Origin: Pseudomonadota bacterium
GTDB taxonomy: Bacteria; Pseudomonadota; Gammaproteobacteria; Steroidobacterales; Steroidobacteraceae
DNA length: 55,562 nt
Reading direction: 5' to 3'
Assembly (NCBI GenBank): GCA_023391815.1
Contig: JAEWAF010000113.1
Span: 1-55,562 of the forward strand
In this document: in pieces, positions 1 to 9,025 of the stretch
Numbering within the stretch: position 1 is the first letter of the stretch
Layout of the letters: the number at the start of each line of letters is the position of its first letter
The notes under the pieces: model-generated
The model's input: the letters and a program-made list of their open reading frames with translations, nothing else
Databases searched by the model: none
Told to the model about the DNA's origin: nothing
Program-made: the position numbers and the translations under genes

Positions 1-15
1 TCTCCCCTTGGGAGA
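1..15. other. Short perfect hairpin
   Basis: Bases 1-6 and 10-15 are perfectly complementary around a 3-base loop, and the sequence continues with a G run. The element lies just upstream of the 61-bp repeat array and may be the end of a terminator or dispersed repeat cut by the window edge. No T-tract is visible on the plus strand. Confidence 0.35.
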
Positions 16-41
16 GGGGCTTAACAATCTAAGTTTGTTGC

Positions 42-175
42 GCGCTTCGCGCGCTACGACTCAAGCAGACGCGTCGACACGCCGCTCGGGGTTTCAGGGC
101 CGGCGCTTCGCGCGCTCCGGCTCAAGCAGATGCGTCGATACGCCGCTCGGGTTCTCAGGGCCGGCGCAGCGCGCC
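42..175. repeat. 61-bp tandem direct repeat, two full copies plus a partial third
   Basis: Copy A (42-102) and copy B (103-163) match at about 55 of 61 positions. A third, degenerate start of the unit (about 164-175) follows. Each full unit opens with a self-complementary GC-rich stretch; around copy A, bases 40-54 form a perfect 6-bp stem with a 3-base loop. The array lies in the non-coding space downstream of the M20 dipeptidase gene (stop at 197-199, minus strand). It does not encode a convincing protein. It could be a dispersed intergenic repeat family or a remnant of duplication; I cannot tell which without the rest of the genome. Confidence 0.75.
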
Positions 176-196
176 CGGAAAAAACATGTCGCTGCG

Positions 197-1618
197 TTAT
201 GAGCGGCGGTAATGCTCCGCCACGACCTGCGCGACGCACGCGGTCACTTTCTTTCCTGTCTCGATATCCAGAAATTCGTTCGGTCCGTGCGCATTCGATT
301 GCGGGCCGAGCACGCCGGTGACCAGGAACTGAGTCTTCGGGAACTTCACGTTCAGCATGCCCATGAAGGGAATCGTGCCGCCCACGCCCATGTACATCGC
401 GTCCTTGCCGAAGAAGTTCTTCGACGCCGCCGACATGGCCGCGGCGAGCCAGGGTGCGGTGGAGGGCGCATTCCAGCCCTCGGCGCCCGGATCGGCCTCA
501 TAGCGAACTTTCGCGCCGTACGGCGGATCCTTTTCCAATGTTTCTTTGAGCGCCGCGCCGGCGCGCTCCGGATCGACCCCCGGCGGAATACGGAACGACA
601 GCTTGAATGCCGTATACGGCCGCAGCACGTTGCCCGCGTTGGGCAGGCTCGGAATGCCATCCACCCCCGTCGTGGACAACGTCGGCCGCCAGGTGCTGTT
701 CAACAACAGTTCCGCGGGATCCTTGTCCATGGGCTGCATGCCATCGACCATCGGCAGCTTGCGATACACCTCGGCGCCGAGCGCCTTAGCGGCGGCCTGT
801 GCCTGTTGCAGGCGATCTTCAGGAATCTTCGCATGCAGGGCGTCGAGCTTGATGCGCCCCGTCGCCGAGTCCTCGACGCGTTCGAGCACTTGCCGGGCAA
901 TACGCATGCTCGAGGCCGCGATGCCGCTTGCCATGCCCGAGTGCACGCCTTCACGAAGGACGTCGACGCGCAAGGTGCCGGTCAGATTGCCGCGCAAGGA
1001 GGTCGTACACCAGAACTGATCGTAGTTGCCGCACTCGGCATCCAGGCACACGACGAGCGATGGCTCGCCGATGCGATCGGCCAGCGCGTCGATATACGCG
1101 GGCAGATCGGGGCTGCCGCTCTCTTCACTGCCTTCGATGATGATCACACAGCGTGCGTGTGGAATGTTCTGTTCGGCGAGCGCCTTCAACGCGAGCAACG
1201 AACCGAACACCGCATAGCCGTCGTCGGCGCCGCCGCGACCATACAAACGACCGTTACGAATCACCGGTGTCCACGGCGACAGCCCTTCGGCCCAGCCGGT
1301 GAACTCCGGCTGCTTGTCCATGTGGCCGTACATGAGCACGCAGTCCTTGCTGTTCTTATCGCCGGTGGCCGGAACATCGATGAACAGCAACGGGGTACGA
1401 CCGGGCAGGCGCACGATTTCGGTCTTCATGCCGGGCAGGGCATTGGCCTCGCACCACCGGCGCATCAGCTCGGCCGCCGCGTCCATGTGACCGTGTTTTT
1501 CCCAATCCTTGTCGAAATGCGCCGACTTGTTGGGAATGCGGATGTACTCGCACAGCGCCGGGACGATGGACTGGTCCCAGACGTTGCCGACGAAACGCAT
1601 CAGTTGCTCGGTATTCAT
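197..1618 (-). CDS. M20 family metallodipeptidase
   Basis: A 473-residue zinc-dependent peptidase of the M20 (carnosinase/PepV/CPG2) family, expected to cleave dipeptides or similar small amides in the cytoplasm. Metal-site motifs are all present: HMDKQPE (His99), GADDG (Asp132), the catalytic acid pair in EGSEESGS (Glu165-Glu166), CLDAE (Asp193), and a C-terminal AHGPNE histidine. No signal peptide is seen. The dimerisation domain is between the two halves of the metal site, as usual. It is followed at the 3' side by the tandem repeat array and preceded by tatD on the same strand with an 18-bp gap, so the two may be co-transcribed. Exact substrate is not predictable. Confidence 0.9.
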   Translation of the reverse strand: MNTEQLMRFVGNVWDQSIVPALCEYIRIPNKSAHFDKDWEKHGHMDAAAELMRRWCEANALPGMKTEIVRLPGRTPLLFIDVPATGDKNSKDCVLMYGHMDKQPEFTGWAEGLSPWTPVIRNGRLYGRGGADDGYAVFGSLLALKALAEQNIPHARCVIIIEGSEESGSPDLPAYIDALADRIGEPSLVVCLDAECGNYDQFWCTTSLRGNLTGTLRVDVLREGVHSGMASGIAASSMRIARQVLERVEDSATGRIKLDALHAKIPEDRLQQAQAAAKALGAEVYRKLPMVDGMQPMDKDPAELLLNSTWRPTLSTTGVDGIPSLPNAGNVLRPYTAFKLSFRIPPGVDPERAGAALKETLEKDPPYGAKVRYEADPGAEGWNAPSTAPWLAAAMSAASKNFFGKDAMYMGVGGTIPFMGMLNVKFPKTQFLVTGVLGPQSNAHGPNEFLDIETGKKVTACVAQVVAEHYRRS

Positions 1619-1636
1619 TCCATTCTCCCAATCGAG

Positions 1637-2476
1637 TCAGGCAGTGTGCCAATGAAACAAGCGTAACGCATTGGCGGTCGTGATCTCAGCCAACGTATCG
1701 ACGGCTTCGCCGCGTGCCTCGGCGATTGCCGCCAAGACGTGCGGAAGGTACATGGGCTCGTTACGACGGCTTTGCGGTTTGGGGTGCAAATCCCGCGGCA
1801 GCAGATAGGGCGCATCGGTTTCGATGAGCAGCCGATCGGCCGGAATGTGCCGGACCACCTCACGCAGGTGATGACCGCGCCGCTCATCGCAGATCCAACC
1901 CGTGATGCCGATATACAAGTCGAGATCGAGATACGCGCGCGCCTCATCGAGGCCGGCCGTGAAGCAATGCGCGACGCCGCCGGTCAGTCGTGAGCGATGC
2001 TTGGTCATCACTCTCGTGAAGTCCTCGTGAGCATCTCGTTGATGTAGAAAGACCGGCTTGCGAACCTGCGCGGCCAGCTCGAGCTGCGATTCAAAGGCGG
2101 TTAGCTGCGCCTCGTGCGGGGAGAAGTTGCGAAAGTAATCGAGCCCGCATTCACCGACCGCGACCACCTCGGGCCGACGCGCCAGCTCGTTGAATGCCTG
2201 CAATTGAGCCGCATCGAGCTCGATCGCGTGATGCGGATGAACGCCCGCCGTACAGCGCATCTGCGCTGGATGCTGTTGGACCAAAGCGATCGCTGCTTGA
2301 GTGCTCGCAAGCGAGCTGCCCGTGATCAGCATGCGAGTGACGCCTACCTCGGCCGCGCGCTCGATCACCGCGTCGCGATCGTGATCGAAACTGTCGTGCG
2401 CCAGATTGATGCCGATGTCCAGCAGGGCTGGAGCGGGGCGTGACGTGGTCGAAAGTCGAGCCGGATCAACCGTCAT
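1637..2476 (-). CDS. tatD: TatD, Mg2+-dependent 3'-5' exodeoxyribonuclease
   Basis: A 279-residue TatD hydrolase. It resembles Escherichia coli TatD itself rather than the YcfH/YjjV paralogs: it has the N-terminal DIGINLAHDSF in place of the usual DSHCHL, then TAGVHPH, GECGLDY, HCFT, GITGWICDERRG and IETDAPYLLPRDL. The family is a cytoplasmic metal-dependent DNase linked to DNA repair and to degradation of DNA during oxidative stress. The chosen ATG gives about 17 residues before the conserved start of the fold; a shorter start is possible. It lies divergent to the exported TPR-like gene, with 30 bp between the starts. Confidence 0.9.
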   Translation of the reverse strand: MTVDPARLSTTSRPAPALLDIGINLAHDSFDHDRDAVIERAAEVGVTRMLITGSSLASTQAAIALVQQHPAQMRCTAGVHPHHAIELDAAQLQAFNELARRPEVVAVGECGLDYFRNFSPHEAQLTAFESQLELAAQVRKPVFLHQRDAHEDFTRVMTKHRSRLTGGVAHCFTAGLDEARAYLDLDLYIGITGWICDERRGHHLREVVRHIPADRLLIETDAPYLLPRDLHPKPQSRRNEPMYLPHVLAAIAEARGEAVDTLAEITTANALRLFHWHTA

Positions 2477-2506
2477 TTTCAGTGTCTTGTGCTATCTTCC
2501 AGAGCC

Positions 2507-3289
2507 ATGAATTGTAGTGCATGGGCACCTCGACCGGGCCGGTGGCTGCTGCCGTTGATGCTGGCGGTCTCGGCGTCGGCGACGGCCGGCTCGACCGCCG
2601 AGTTCGACGATCTGGTCGCTCGCCTGCAATTCGCGTTCTACACCGGCGACAGCCGCGGCCTGGAACAAACGCTCGCCGAGCTCGGCCGCTTCGAAGTCGA
2701 CGCGGGCCTCGCGGCGGTAAAGTCATATCAGCTCGCGTACGGCGACTGGAAACTCGCGCAATTGCTCGGCGAGCCGAGCGATGAGCGTGCTCGATCGCTC
2801 ACCAAGTCGAGCGCCGGCAAGGCCGCGAAGAATTGCGTTCAGCATGCCCGCGATGCCATCGCGAAAGATCCGCGCATGGCGGAGATCTATGCCATCGAAG
2901 CGGCGTGTGACACCTATCAGCCCGGGTCTTTGAAGCAAGGCTCGGCCGCCTGCACGCGTAGTAAATCCATGCGCACTGCCTTGAACCTGGGTGCCGAGAA
3001 TCCACGCGTTCTGTTCATCAACGCGTTGTGCTCGCCCGATGCTGAAGGCGATCCCGCCGCGATCGAGCGCTGGCGCGCCGTGGTCGCGAAATTCGAAGCC
3101 GCGCCGCCCTCGCAGCCTGGCAAGCCGGATTGGGGGCATGCCGAGGCGCTGACGTTGCTGGGTGAAAGTTACCTGAAGCGCGGTGAAATGGTCGCGGCGC
3201 GTGATGTGCTGGAAAGAGCGTTGGTGCTTGCGCCAGACTACCGACAGGCGCAAAAGCTATTGCAGACTGCGGCCAATCGCCCTCGCTGA
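2507..3289 (+). CDS. Exported TPR-like protein of unknown function
   Basis: A 260-residue protein with an N-terminal signal peptide: a basic start, a hydrophobic LLPLMLAVSASATA stretch, and a likely cleavage near residue 26. The rest is helical with repeat-like segments. The final part (KPDWGHAEALTLLGESYLKRGE then a second helix pair) looks like tetratricopeptide repeats. Several cysteines in the middle (around residues 112-175) may form disulfides, consistent with a periplasmic location. The start at 2507 was preferred over the in-frame GTG at 2489 because it gives a clean signal peptide. I do not recognise a named family. Confidence 0.75.
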   Translation: MNCSAWAPRPGRWLLPLMLAVSASATAGSTAEFDDLVARLQFAFYTGDSRGLEQTLAELGRFEVDAGLAAVKSYQLAYGDWKLAQLLGEPSDERARSLTKSSAGKAAKNCVQHARDAIAKDPRMAEIYAIEAACDTYQPGSLKQGSAACTRSKSMRTALNLGAENPRVLFINALCSPDAEGDPAAIERWRAVVAKFEAAPPSQPGKPDWGHAEALTLLGESYLKRGEMVAARDVLERALVLAPDYRQAQKLLQTAANRPR

Positions 3290-3314
3290 GCTCGCTTACT
3301 GTCGTCCCCGATTC

Positions 3315-4049
3315 ATGTCCGCTCAATTGCAGCTGTTCGAGTCCCGGGACTCCTCCGAGCGCTGGACGGTGCGCGTCAGCCGTCGTGCGCGCCGCATGTC
3401 GGTCCGTGTGTATCCGGGCGGTCGCGTCGAGGTCGTGGTCCCGCCGGGCGTGCCACCCATCACCGTGCAGCGGTTCGTGGGCTCGCACAGCCAGTGGATT
3501 TCCCGCCGGGTCGAGGATCTGAGCACCGTCGGCACGCCGATCAACGCCGGCCCGCCCACTGACATTCGGGTGCCCGCGATCGGTCGCAGCTTCCAGGTCG
3601 AATACGAGCACACCCGTTCCACCTCCATCCGGCCGCAATTGTTCGATGACGGCGTGCTGCGCATCTTCGGCCCGATCCACGACGAGGCGGCGATCGCCTC
3701 GGCCTTGCGCCAGTGGCTGTCCGATCTGGCCTACGATGAGCTTGGCGCGCAACTGAAAGTCGTCGCGCGCGAGCTGGGCTTCAATTTCAGCCGTATACAG
3801 ATCCGCCGTCAGCGCACGAGATGGGGCAGTTGCTCATCGAGCGGCACCATCAGCCTCAATGTCTGTCTGATGTTCCTGGAGCCGGCGGTGGTGCGCTATC
3901 TGTTCGTGCACGAGCTCTGTCACACGCGACACATGAATCATTCGCCCCGATTCTGGGCGCTGGTGGAGCACCACGAGCCGGACTACCGACGCCTGGATCG
4001 CGAGTTGCTCAAGGGCTGGCAGTCGGTACCGGGCTGGATGTTCGAGTAG
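3315..4049 (+). CDS. YgjP/DUF45-type zinc metallopeptidase (SprT-like)
   Basis: A 244-residue protein of the M48-like DUF45/YgjP family. The zinc motif HELCH (His199, Glu200, His203) is followed by NHSPRFW, with His209 as probable third ligand. Upstream are the family hallmarks RQRTRWGSCSSSG and ISLN. The N-terminal half (about residues 15-60), with the pattern RRMSVRVYPGGRVEVVVP, is also typical. The family is cytoplasmic and often linked to restriction or DNA-protein crosslink contexts, but its substrate is unknown. The reading frame is open further upstream into the preceding gene; the ATG at 3315 was chosen because homology begins there and it sits 25 bases after the upstream stop. Confidence 0.88.
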   Translation: MSAQLQLFESRDSSERWTVRVSRRARRMSVRVYPGGRVEVVVPPGVPPITVQRFVGSHSQWISRRVEDLSTVGTPINAGPPTDIRVPAIGRSFQVEYEHTRSTSIRPQLFDDGVLRIFGPIHDEAAIASALRQWLSDLAYDELGAQLKVVARELGFNFSRIQIRRQRTRWGSCSSSGTISLNVCLMFLEPAVVRYLFVHELCHTRHMNHSPRFWALVEHHEPDYRRLDRELLKGWQSVPGWMFE

Positions 4050-4145
4050 CCCACGACCTTTGTAGGGATACCGAGGCAGTCCGGAGTTGACAGCGGTGCG
4101 GCCTGCGCGGACCCTCCCGTTCATCTACCACCGATCGATCGCATC

Positions 4146-5003
4146 ATGTCCAGCTCCGACACCCCCACGCGCCGTCCGGTCGACTTTTCCGATGAGCAGG
4201 TTCATTGGGATCTGGGCGAATCCCAGAGCTATGGCGAATACCTGGGCCTGAATCAGATCCTCACCGCGCAACGGCCGGTCTCGTATGAGCACGACGAGAT
4301 GCTGTTCATCATCATCCACCAGGCGTCGGAGCTGTGGATGAAGCTGTGCCTGCACGAGCTCACCGCAGCACGCGAGCACATTCGTCGCGATGATCTGGGT
4401 CCCTCGTTCAAGATGCTGGCGCGGGTGTCACGTATTCAACAGCAGCTGGTGCAGTCGTGGGATGTGCTCGCGACCATGACGCCGGCGGAATATTCGCTGT
4501 TCCGCAATCAGCTGGGCCGAGCGTCGGGGTTCCAGTCGGTGCAATATCGAATGCTCGAGTTCATCATCGGCAACAAGAACGCCGACACCATCGAGGTTCA
4601 TCGTCGCGACCCGAAGGCGTACGAAGATCTCCAGCGCGCGTTGCAGAGCCCGAGCATCTATGACGAAACCCTGCGCTTACTGAGTCGCCGGGGCTTCGAG
4701 ATTCCGCAGGATTACCTGGATCGCGACTTCTCCCAGCCGTATCAGCCGAGCAAACAAGTGGCGGCGGCGTGGCTGGCCGTTTATCACAGCGTGGACGACA
4801 ACTGGGATCTGTATGACCTCGCGGAGAAGCTGGTCGACCTAGATCACAAGTTCCAGCTGTGGCGCTTCAGTCATATGAAAACGGTCGAGCGGATCATCGG
4901 ATACAAGCGGGGGACGGGCGGCACCGGCGGCGTATCGTATTTGAATAAAGCGCTGGAGCTGCGGTTCTTCCCGGAGCTGTGGACCATTCGGACGTCGATG
5001 TAG
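4146..5003 (+). CDS. kynA: Tryptophan 2,3-dioxygenase
   Basis: A 285-residue heme dioxygenase that opens the indole ring of L-tryptophan to N-formylkynurenine, the first step of the kynurenine pathway. Family motifs present are NQILTAQRPVS, IIIHQASELWMKL, SGFQSVQYRMLEF, HMKTVERIIG and the C-terminal GTGGTGGVSYL loop. The length matches bacterial enzymes (about 280). No other kynurenine genes (kynB, kynU) are adjacent. The stop lies 12 bp from that of msrQ, which is convergent. A TTGACA hexamer occurs at 4087-4092, but I see no matching -10 at a normal distance. Confidence 0.95.
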   Translation: MSSSDTPTRRPVDFSDEQVHWDLGESQSYGEYLGLNQILTAQRPVSYEHDEMLFIIIHQASELWMKLCLHELTAAREHIRRDDLGPSFKMLARVSRIQQQLVQSWDVLATMTPAEYSLFRNQLGRASGFQSVQYRMLEFIIGNKNADTIEVHRRDPKAYEDLQRALQSPSIYDETLRLLSRRGFEIPQDYLDRDFSQPYQPSKQVAAAWLAVYHSVDDNWDLYDLAEKLVDLDHKFQLWRFSHMKTVERIIGYKRGTGGTGGVSYLNKALELRFFPELWTIRTSM

Positions 5004-5015
5004 CTCCCGCGAGCT

Positions 5016-5645
5016 TCAGGACTCCTGCACGACGGAGGTCGCGGCTTGCTTGGGCCGCGCCTTCCACGCTCTCCAGCCCAGCAGCGCCAGCACGATGGCG
5101 AGATAGATCAGCGGCTCGGTCGTATCCGCCTTCACCTGCCAGTAGTAGTGCCACACCGCGAGCAAACAAATCGCATAGATCGATCGATGCAGCGATTTCC
5201 AGCGCTTGCCGAGTCGACGCATCATTTTGTTCGTCGACGTGACCGCCAGCGGCACGAGGCACAACAATGCGGTGAAGCCGATGGTGATATAGGGCCGCTC
5301 GCCGATGTCCTTGAGAATGCCCGACCAGTACAGTCCCTGATCGAGAATCAGCCAGGTGAGAAAGTGCATCAGCACGTAGAAGAACGCATATAAGCCGAGC
5401 ATGCGTCGCAGCTGCACGAGCCAAGGCATGTTCAACCAATCCCTGACCGGCGTCACGGCCAGGGTGATGACCAGAAAGCGCAGACCCCACTGACCGAACG
5501 TATCCTGGATCTTCTCCACCGGATTCGCGCCCAGCGACGCGCCGCCAATCCCGAATGCACCGAGCACCAGCGAGAGCAGCGGCAGCGCGCACACCACAAA
5601 GAGCGCGGGCTTGATGAAACGACGGATGACGGCTGTCGAGGGCAT
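5016..5645 (-). CDS. msrQ: MsrQ, heme-binding membrane subunit of the MsrPQ system
   Basis: A 209-residue polytopic membrane protein with about five to six hydrophobic helices. It is the YedZ/MsrQ quinol-linked b-type cytochrome that passes electrons to periplasmic MsrP. Recognisable motifs are WGLRFLVITLAVTPVRDW, RRMLGLYAFFYVLMHFLTW (a heme histidine in MHF), GKRWKSLHRSIY (second histidine region) and AVWHYYWQVK. It follows msrP on the minus strand after 51 bp, so the two probably form one operon. Together they reduce methionine sulfoxide in envelope proteins. Confidence 0.93.
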   Translation of the reverse strand: MPSTAVIRRFIKPALFVVCALPLLSLVLGAFGIGGASLGANPVEKIQDTFGQWGLRFLVITLAVTPVRDWLNMPWLVQLRRMLGLYAFFYVLMHFLTWLILDQGLYWSGILKDIGERPYITIGFTALLCLVPLAVTSTNKMMRRLGKRWKSLHRSIYAICLLAVWHYYWQVKADTTEPLIYLAIVLALLGWRAWKARPKQAATSVVQES

Positions 5646-5696
5646 CGAGACGGCTAGAGCTTGTAAATACTCGGTGATGGGAGAGGCAGTTCAGGG

Positions 5697-6662
5697 CTAG
5701 TAATACTTCTTCAAATCCATGCCCTGATACAACGACGCCACTTCCTGTTCGTAGCCGTTGAACATCAGCGTCGGCACGCGCGAACCGAACACGCCCGCGC
5801 CGATCTTTCGTTCGCGGGCCTGGCTCCAGCGCGGATGATCGACCTTGGGATTGACGTTGGCGTAGAAGCCGTACTCGTGCGGTGCCGAGATATTCCAGGT
5901 CGTCGGCGGCTGTTTCTCGGTGAAGCGAATCTCGACGATCGACTTGATGCCCTTGAAACCGTACTTCCACGGCGTGACCAACCGCAACGGCGCGCCGTTT
6001 TGATTCGGCAACGTCTTTCCGTACAAGCCCACCGCCAGCAAGGCCAACGGATGCATCGCTTCATCGATGCGGAGGCCCTCGACATACGGCCATTCGAGCG
6101 AGCCCATGCGCTGGCCGGGCATCTCCTCGGGCCGCAACACCGTCTTGAATGCCACGTACTTCGCCTTCGAGGTGGGCTTGAACTGCTTCAGCACGTCCGC
6201 GAGCGGCACGCCCGCCCAGGGAATCACCATCGACCACGCTTCTACGCAACGCAGTCGATACACGCGCTCCTCGATCGTGTGCGGTTTGAGAATGTCCTCG
6301 AGCGCGAACTTGCCGGTCTTCTCCGCTTCACCGGTCACCGCCACGGTCCAGGGGCTGGGCTTGAAGCGGCCGGAGTGTTCGGAGGGGTCGCTCTTGTCGA
6401 GCCCGAACTCGTAGAAGTTGTTGTAGGTGGTGATGTCCTCGTAGCTGTTCGGCGGATCACTCAGGCTGTACTTGGCGTTGCGCTGGACCTTCAGATCGGA
6501 GACTGCGCCGGCCTCGCTCATCCAGCTGGCACCGATGCCCGCAACACCGGCCATCAACGCGGCCTGCAACAACTGGCGGCGATTCAAATAGACGGACTCC
6601 GAGGTGATCTCGGAGGGGCGGATGGCGGCGCTGTCGCCGGGGCGGAAACGTCGAATCAGCAT
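5697..6662 (-). CDS. msrP: MsrP, periplasmic methionine sulfoxide reductase catalytic subunit
   Basis: A 321-residue molybdopterin enzyme. The Tat signal carries the twin arginine in LNRRQLLQAALMAG and is followed by a mature domain with the Mo-ligand cysteine in RLRCVEAWSM. GAPLRLVTPWKYGFKGIKSIV and WNISAPHEYGFYANVNP are strongly diagnostic of YedY/MsrP. It repairs oxidised methionines of periplasmic proteins using electrons from MsrQ. Start: the frame is open 17 codons further upstream, but the ATG at 6662 (MLIRRFRPGD) matches the usual MsrP N-terminus. It is divergent from creD with 196 bp between the starts. Confidence 0.94.
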   Translation of the reverse strand: MLIRRFRPGDSAAIRPSEITSESVYLNRRQLLQAALMAGVAGIGASWMSEAGAVSDLKVQRNAKYSLSDPPNSYEDITTYNNFYEFGLDKSDPSEHSGRFKPSPWTVAVTGEAEKTGKFALEDILKPHTIEERVYRLRCVEAWSMVIPWAGVPLADVLKQFKPTSKAKYVAFKTVLRPEEMPGQRMGSLEWPYVEGLRIDEAMHPLALLAVGLYGKTLPNQNGAPLRLVTPWKYGFKGIKSIVEIRFTEKQPPTTWNISAPHEYGFYANVNPKVDHPRWSQARERKIGAGVFGSRVPTLMFNGYEQEVASLYQGMDLKKYY

Positions 6663-6858
6663 GGGCTTCCTCGCAGCCGGCAACCCGGCCCTGAATCGTA
6701 AGACTCGTGACACCAGACCGGAGTTTCGCGCCGGCCATTACATCGGATTGTGCCTGCCTTCCACAATTCGCCCGAATTGCGTCGGCGATTTGCCCGCCTG
6801 CCAGGTCACGCTGCCCGCCAGTGTAAGCATTGAAGCAATCGCAGGGGAGAGCGTAGTC

Positions 6859-8196
6859 ATGAGAATCGTGGATTCCGGGTCGGTCACGTTCAAGGCGGTG
6901 TTGATCGGGGTGATCGTGTTGTTACTGCTGATCCCGCTTGCGATGCTCCAGAGCGTCGTGACCGAGCGGGCGGGGTTGCGAGAGCAGGCGTATCAGCGCG
7001 TGGCCGAAGGATGGGGAGGGGAGCTGACCGCGGGTGGTCCCCTGCTCATCGTGCCTACTGAGCGTGAAATTGCCGGGCGCGAGCCGCGCATCCAACGTAC
7101 GGACGTCTATTTGCTGCCCGCGAAGCTCGATGCGGACGTTAAGGTCACGCTCGATGCTCAGCCGCGTTACGTCGGGATATACGCGGTCCCGGTATATCTG
7201 TCGACGCTGAACCTGCAAGGTGACTTCGATTTCACCTCGCTGCGCGGCCGAGTCGAACAACCCGGCGTCACGTTTTTATGGGCTCAGGCTCGGCTGCGCC
7301 TGCCGATTTCGAATGTTCGCAGTCTGCGCGAGATCAAGGAGGCGAACTTCGCGGGTCAGCAGGTCAAGCTCGGGCCCGCGGTTCCAGGCATCTATAGCGG
7401 TATCGAAGCGATGGTGGATCTCACTCAGCTCCACCAGAGCGATCATGTGCGATTCGATTTCGCGACCGTGATCGCCGGCAGTCGTGCGCTCTCGATGCTG
7501 CCGCTCGGCAGCGTCACGACGGTGAATATCAGCGCCGACTGGCCGCACCCGTCATTTCAGGGCGCGTTCCTGCCGGTCGAACGCAAGATCGACGATGCGG
7601 GGTTTCAGGCCCGCTGGCAGGTGCTGGAATTGAATCGCTCGTACGGTCAGGCCTGGTACGAAGATGAAGGCACGAAGGAGGCGATCCGACAATCGGCGTT
7701 CGGCGTGAGTTTGTTTCAGCCTGTCGATATCTATCAACGCGGCGAGCGGGCGGTGAAGTACGCCGTGCTGTTCATTGCGCTGACGTTTCTGACTTTCTTC
7801 GCCTGGGAGCACATGTCGCGCAATCGACTGCACCCGCTGCAGTATCTGCTCGTCGGGCTTGCGCTCAGCATGTTTTATTTGCTGCTGATCGCTCTGTCCG
7901 AGCACATTGCGTTCGCGCTCGCATATATCACAGCGGCCGCCGCGCTCGTGCTCTTGATCGGGTTGTATCTGGCCGGCGCGCTTGGCAGCACCCGACGTGG
8001 TGTCATCGCTGCTGGCGCGATGAGCCTCGTGTATGGACTGCTCTATATGCTCGTGCTGTCCGAGGATTACAGCCTCTTGCTCGGCTCGATCATTCTGTTC
8101 GCGGCGCTGGCTGCGGTGATGCTGGCCACGCGCCGCGTTGACTGGTATCGCCTCAGGCCGGAGGAACCGTCTCGAACTGAGGCGTCGTATCGGTAA
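6859..8196 (+). CDS. creD: CreD family inner-membrane protein
   Basis: A 445-residue inner membrane protein. One hydrophobic helix (residues about 8-32) is followed by a large periplasmic domain with the LLPAKLDADVKV and GIYAVPVYLSTLNLQGDF patterns of CreD. A C-terminal bundle of about five helices starts near VKYAVLFIALTFLTFF. In other bacteria creD belongs to the CreBC regulon; no creB or creC is present here. The ATG at 6859 has a GGGGAGAG ribosome site a few bases upstream; the frame itself is open 255 bases earlier but that part does not resemble the family. Its last 44 bases overlap the convergent GFA gene. Confidence 0.9.
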   Translation: MRIVDSGSVTFKAVLIGVIVLLLLIPLAMLQSVVTERAGLREQAYQRVAEGWGGELTAGGPLLIVPTEREIAGREPRIQRTDVYLLPAKLDADVKVTLDAQPRYVGIYAVPVYLSTLNLQGDFDFTSLRGRVEQPGVTFLWAQARLRLPISNVRSLREIKEANFAGQQVKLGPAVPGIYSGIEAMVDLTQLHQSDHVRFDFATVIAGSRALSMLPLGSVTTVNISADWPHPSFQGAFLPVERKIDDAGFQARWQVLELNRSYGQAWYEDEGTKEAIRQSAFGVSLFQPVDIYQRGERAVKYAVLFIALTFLTFFAWEHMSRNRLHPLQYLLVGLALSMFYLLLIALSEHIAFALAYITAAAALVLLIGLYLAGALGSTRRGVIAAGAMSLVYGLLYMLVLSEDYSLLLGSIILFAALAAVMLATRRVDWYRLRPEEPSRTEASYR

Positions 8197-9025
8197 TCTC
8201 GAACCAGCACGCTTTGTTTCCGACGTAAATGTGCATTGCCGGCTGGACGCCTGGATCGGTGTCCAGCGGGCCCGCCGGCACGACCACGGCGTTACGTTCC
8301 TTGGAAACGCGGGGCACGGAAGCTCCGCACTTGGTGCACCAGGACACACCGAAGAATCTCGCCTCGGGCACACGGTAATCGCCGATGGCGGCGTCCTGAC
8401 GCGTGAAGCGGAAATCTTCAGGCTTGTAGAACAGATTGGAAGCATGCGCGGCGCTTCGAGCGCGACGGCAACGAGAGCAATGACAGTTCGCGCTCCGCAG
8501 TGGCTTCCCCGTGATCTCGTAGGTGATGCTGTTGCATAGGCAGCTGCCCAACACGATACCCTCACGAGGCTCGACGACGGGACGCTCCACGCCACCGACA
8601 CCGAACTCGGGCGGGAACTCCTCGTGTTGAGGCAGGTCATCCGTGATCGTGTACCACGGCGCTTTGGAGCCCACGAACACGTGGCCCTGGGGGCGGATGC
8701 CCGGATCGCCATCGAGATTGCCGGCGGGCACCAGCGCCAGATCCATTTCCTTCAGCAAAGTTGGCGTGACCGAGCCGCAGTGTCTGCAGGACTCGCGTCG
8801 GCCTTTTTCCGAGGAGACATAGCTGACGATCCGGTCCTGGCCGCTCAACCACTTGAAGCTCATCAGCGGCGCCCCGACAAAGGTGGCGAAGGCGGCGCCA
8901 TGGTGCTTGCGGCACATCGAGCAATGACAATGCACCATCATGTTGAACGGGCCGCCGACCTGATAAGTCACTGCCTTGCATAGACAACTTCCTTGCAGCG
9001 GAGGCGTGGACTGGCTCGGTGACAT
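8153..9025 (-). CDS. Tandem GFA (CENP-V-type) zinc-domain protein
   Basis: A 290-residue protein made of two GFA/Mss4-like zinc domains, about residues 9-135 and 157-285. Each carries the same cysteine series: GSCLCxxxxY, CHCSxCR, and CxxCG (CRHCG in the first, CTKCG in the second). Single-domain relatives include glutathione-dependent formaldehyde-activating enzyme, although many members have no proven activity. The duplication probably arose by internal tandem copying and later drift. No partner formaldehyde dehydrogenase is adjacent. The gene ends inside the 3' end of creD, read from the other strand. Confidence 0.9.
   Translation of the reverse strand: MSPSQSTPPLQGSCLCKAVTYQVGGPFNMMVHCHCSMCRKHHGAAFATFVGAPLMSFKWLSGQDRIVSYVSSEKGRRESCRHCGSVTPTLLKEMDLALVPAGNLDGDPGIRPQGHVFVGSKAPWYTITDDLPQHEEFPPEFGVGGVERPVVEPREGIVLGSCLCNSITYEITGKPLRSANCHCSRCRRARSAAHASNLFYKPEDFRFTRQDAAIGDYRVPEARFFGVSWCTKCGASVPRVSKERNAVVVPAGPLDTDPGVQPAMHIYVGNKACWFEITDTTPQFETVPPA

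Noticed and set aside
212..1666. 484-codon open frame opposite the M20 dipeptidase
   Set aside because: The dipeptidase has all metal-site motifs; the opposite frame has none and a composition typical of shadows.
4087..4092. TTGACA as a kynA promoter
   Set aside because: A perfect -35 hexamer, but no -10 sequence lies 15-19 bp downstream.
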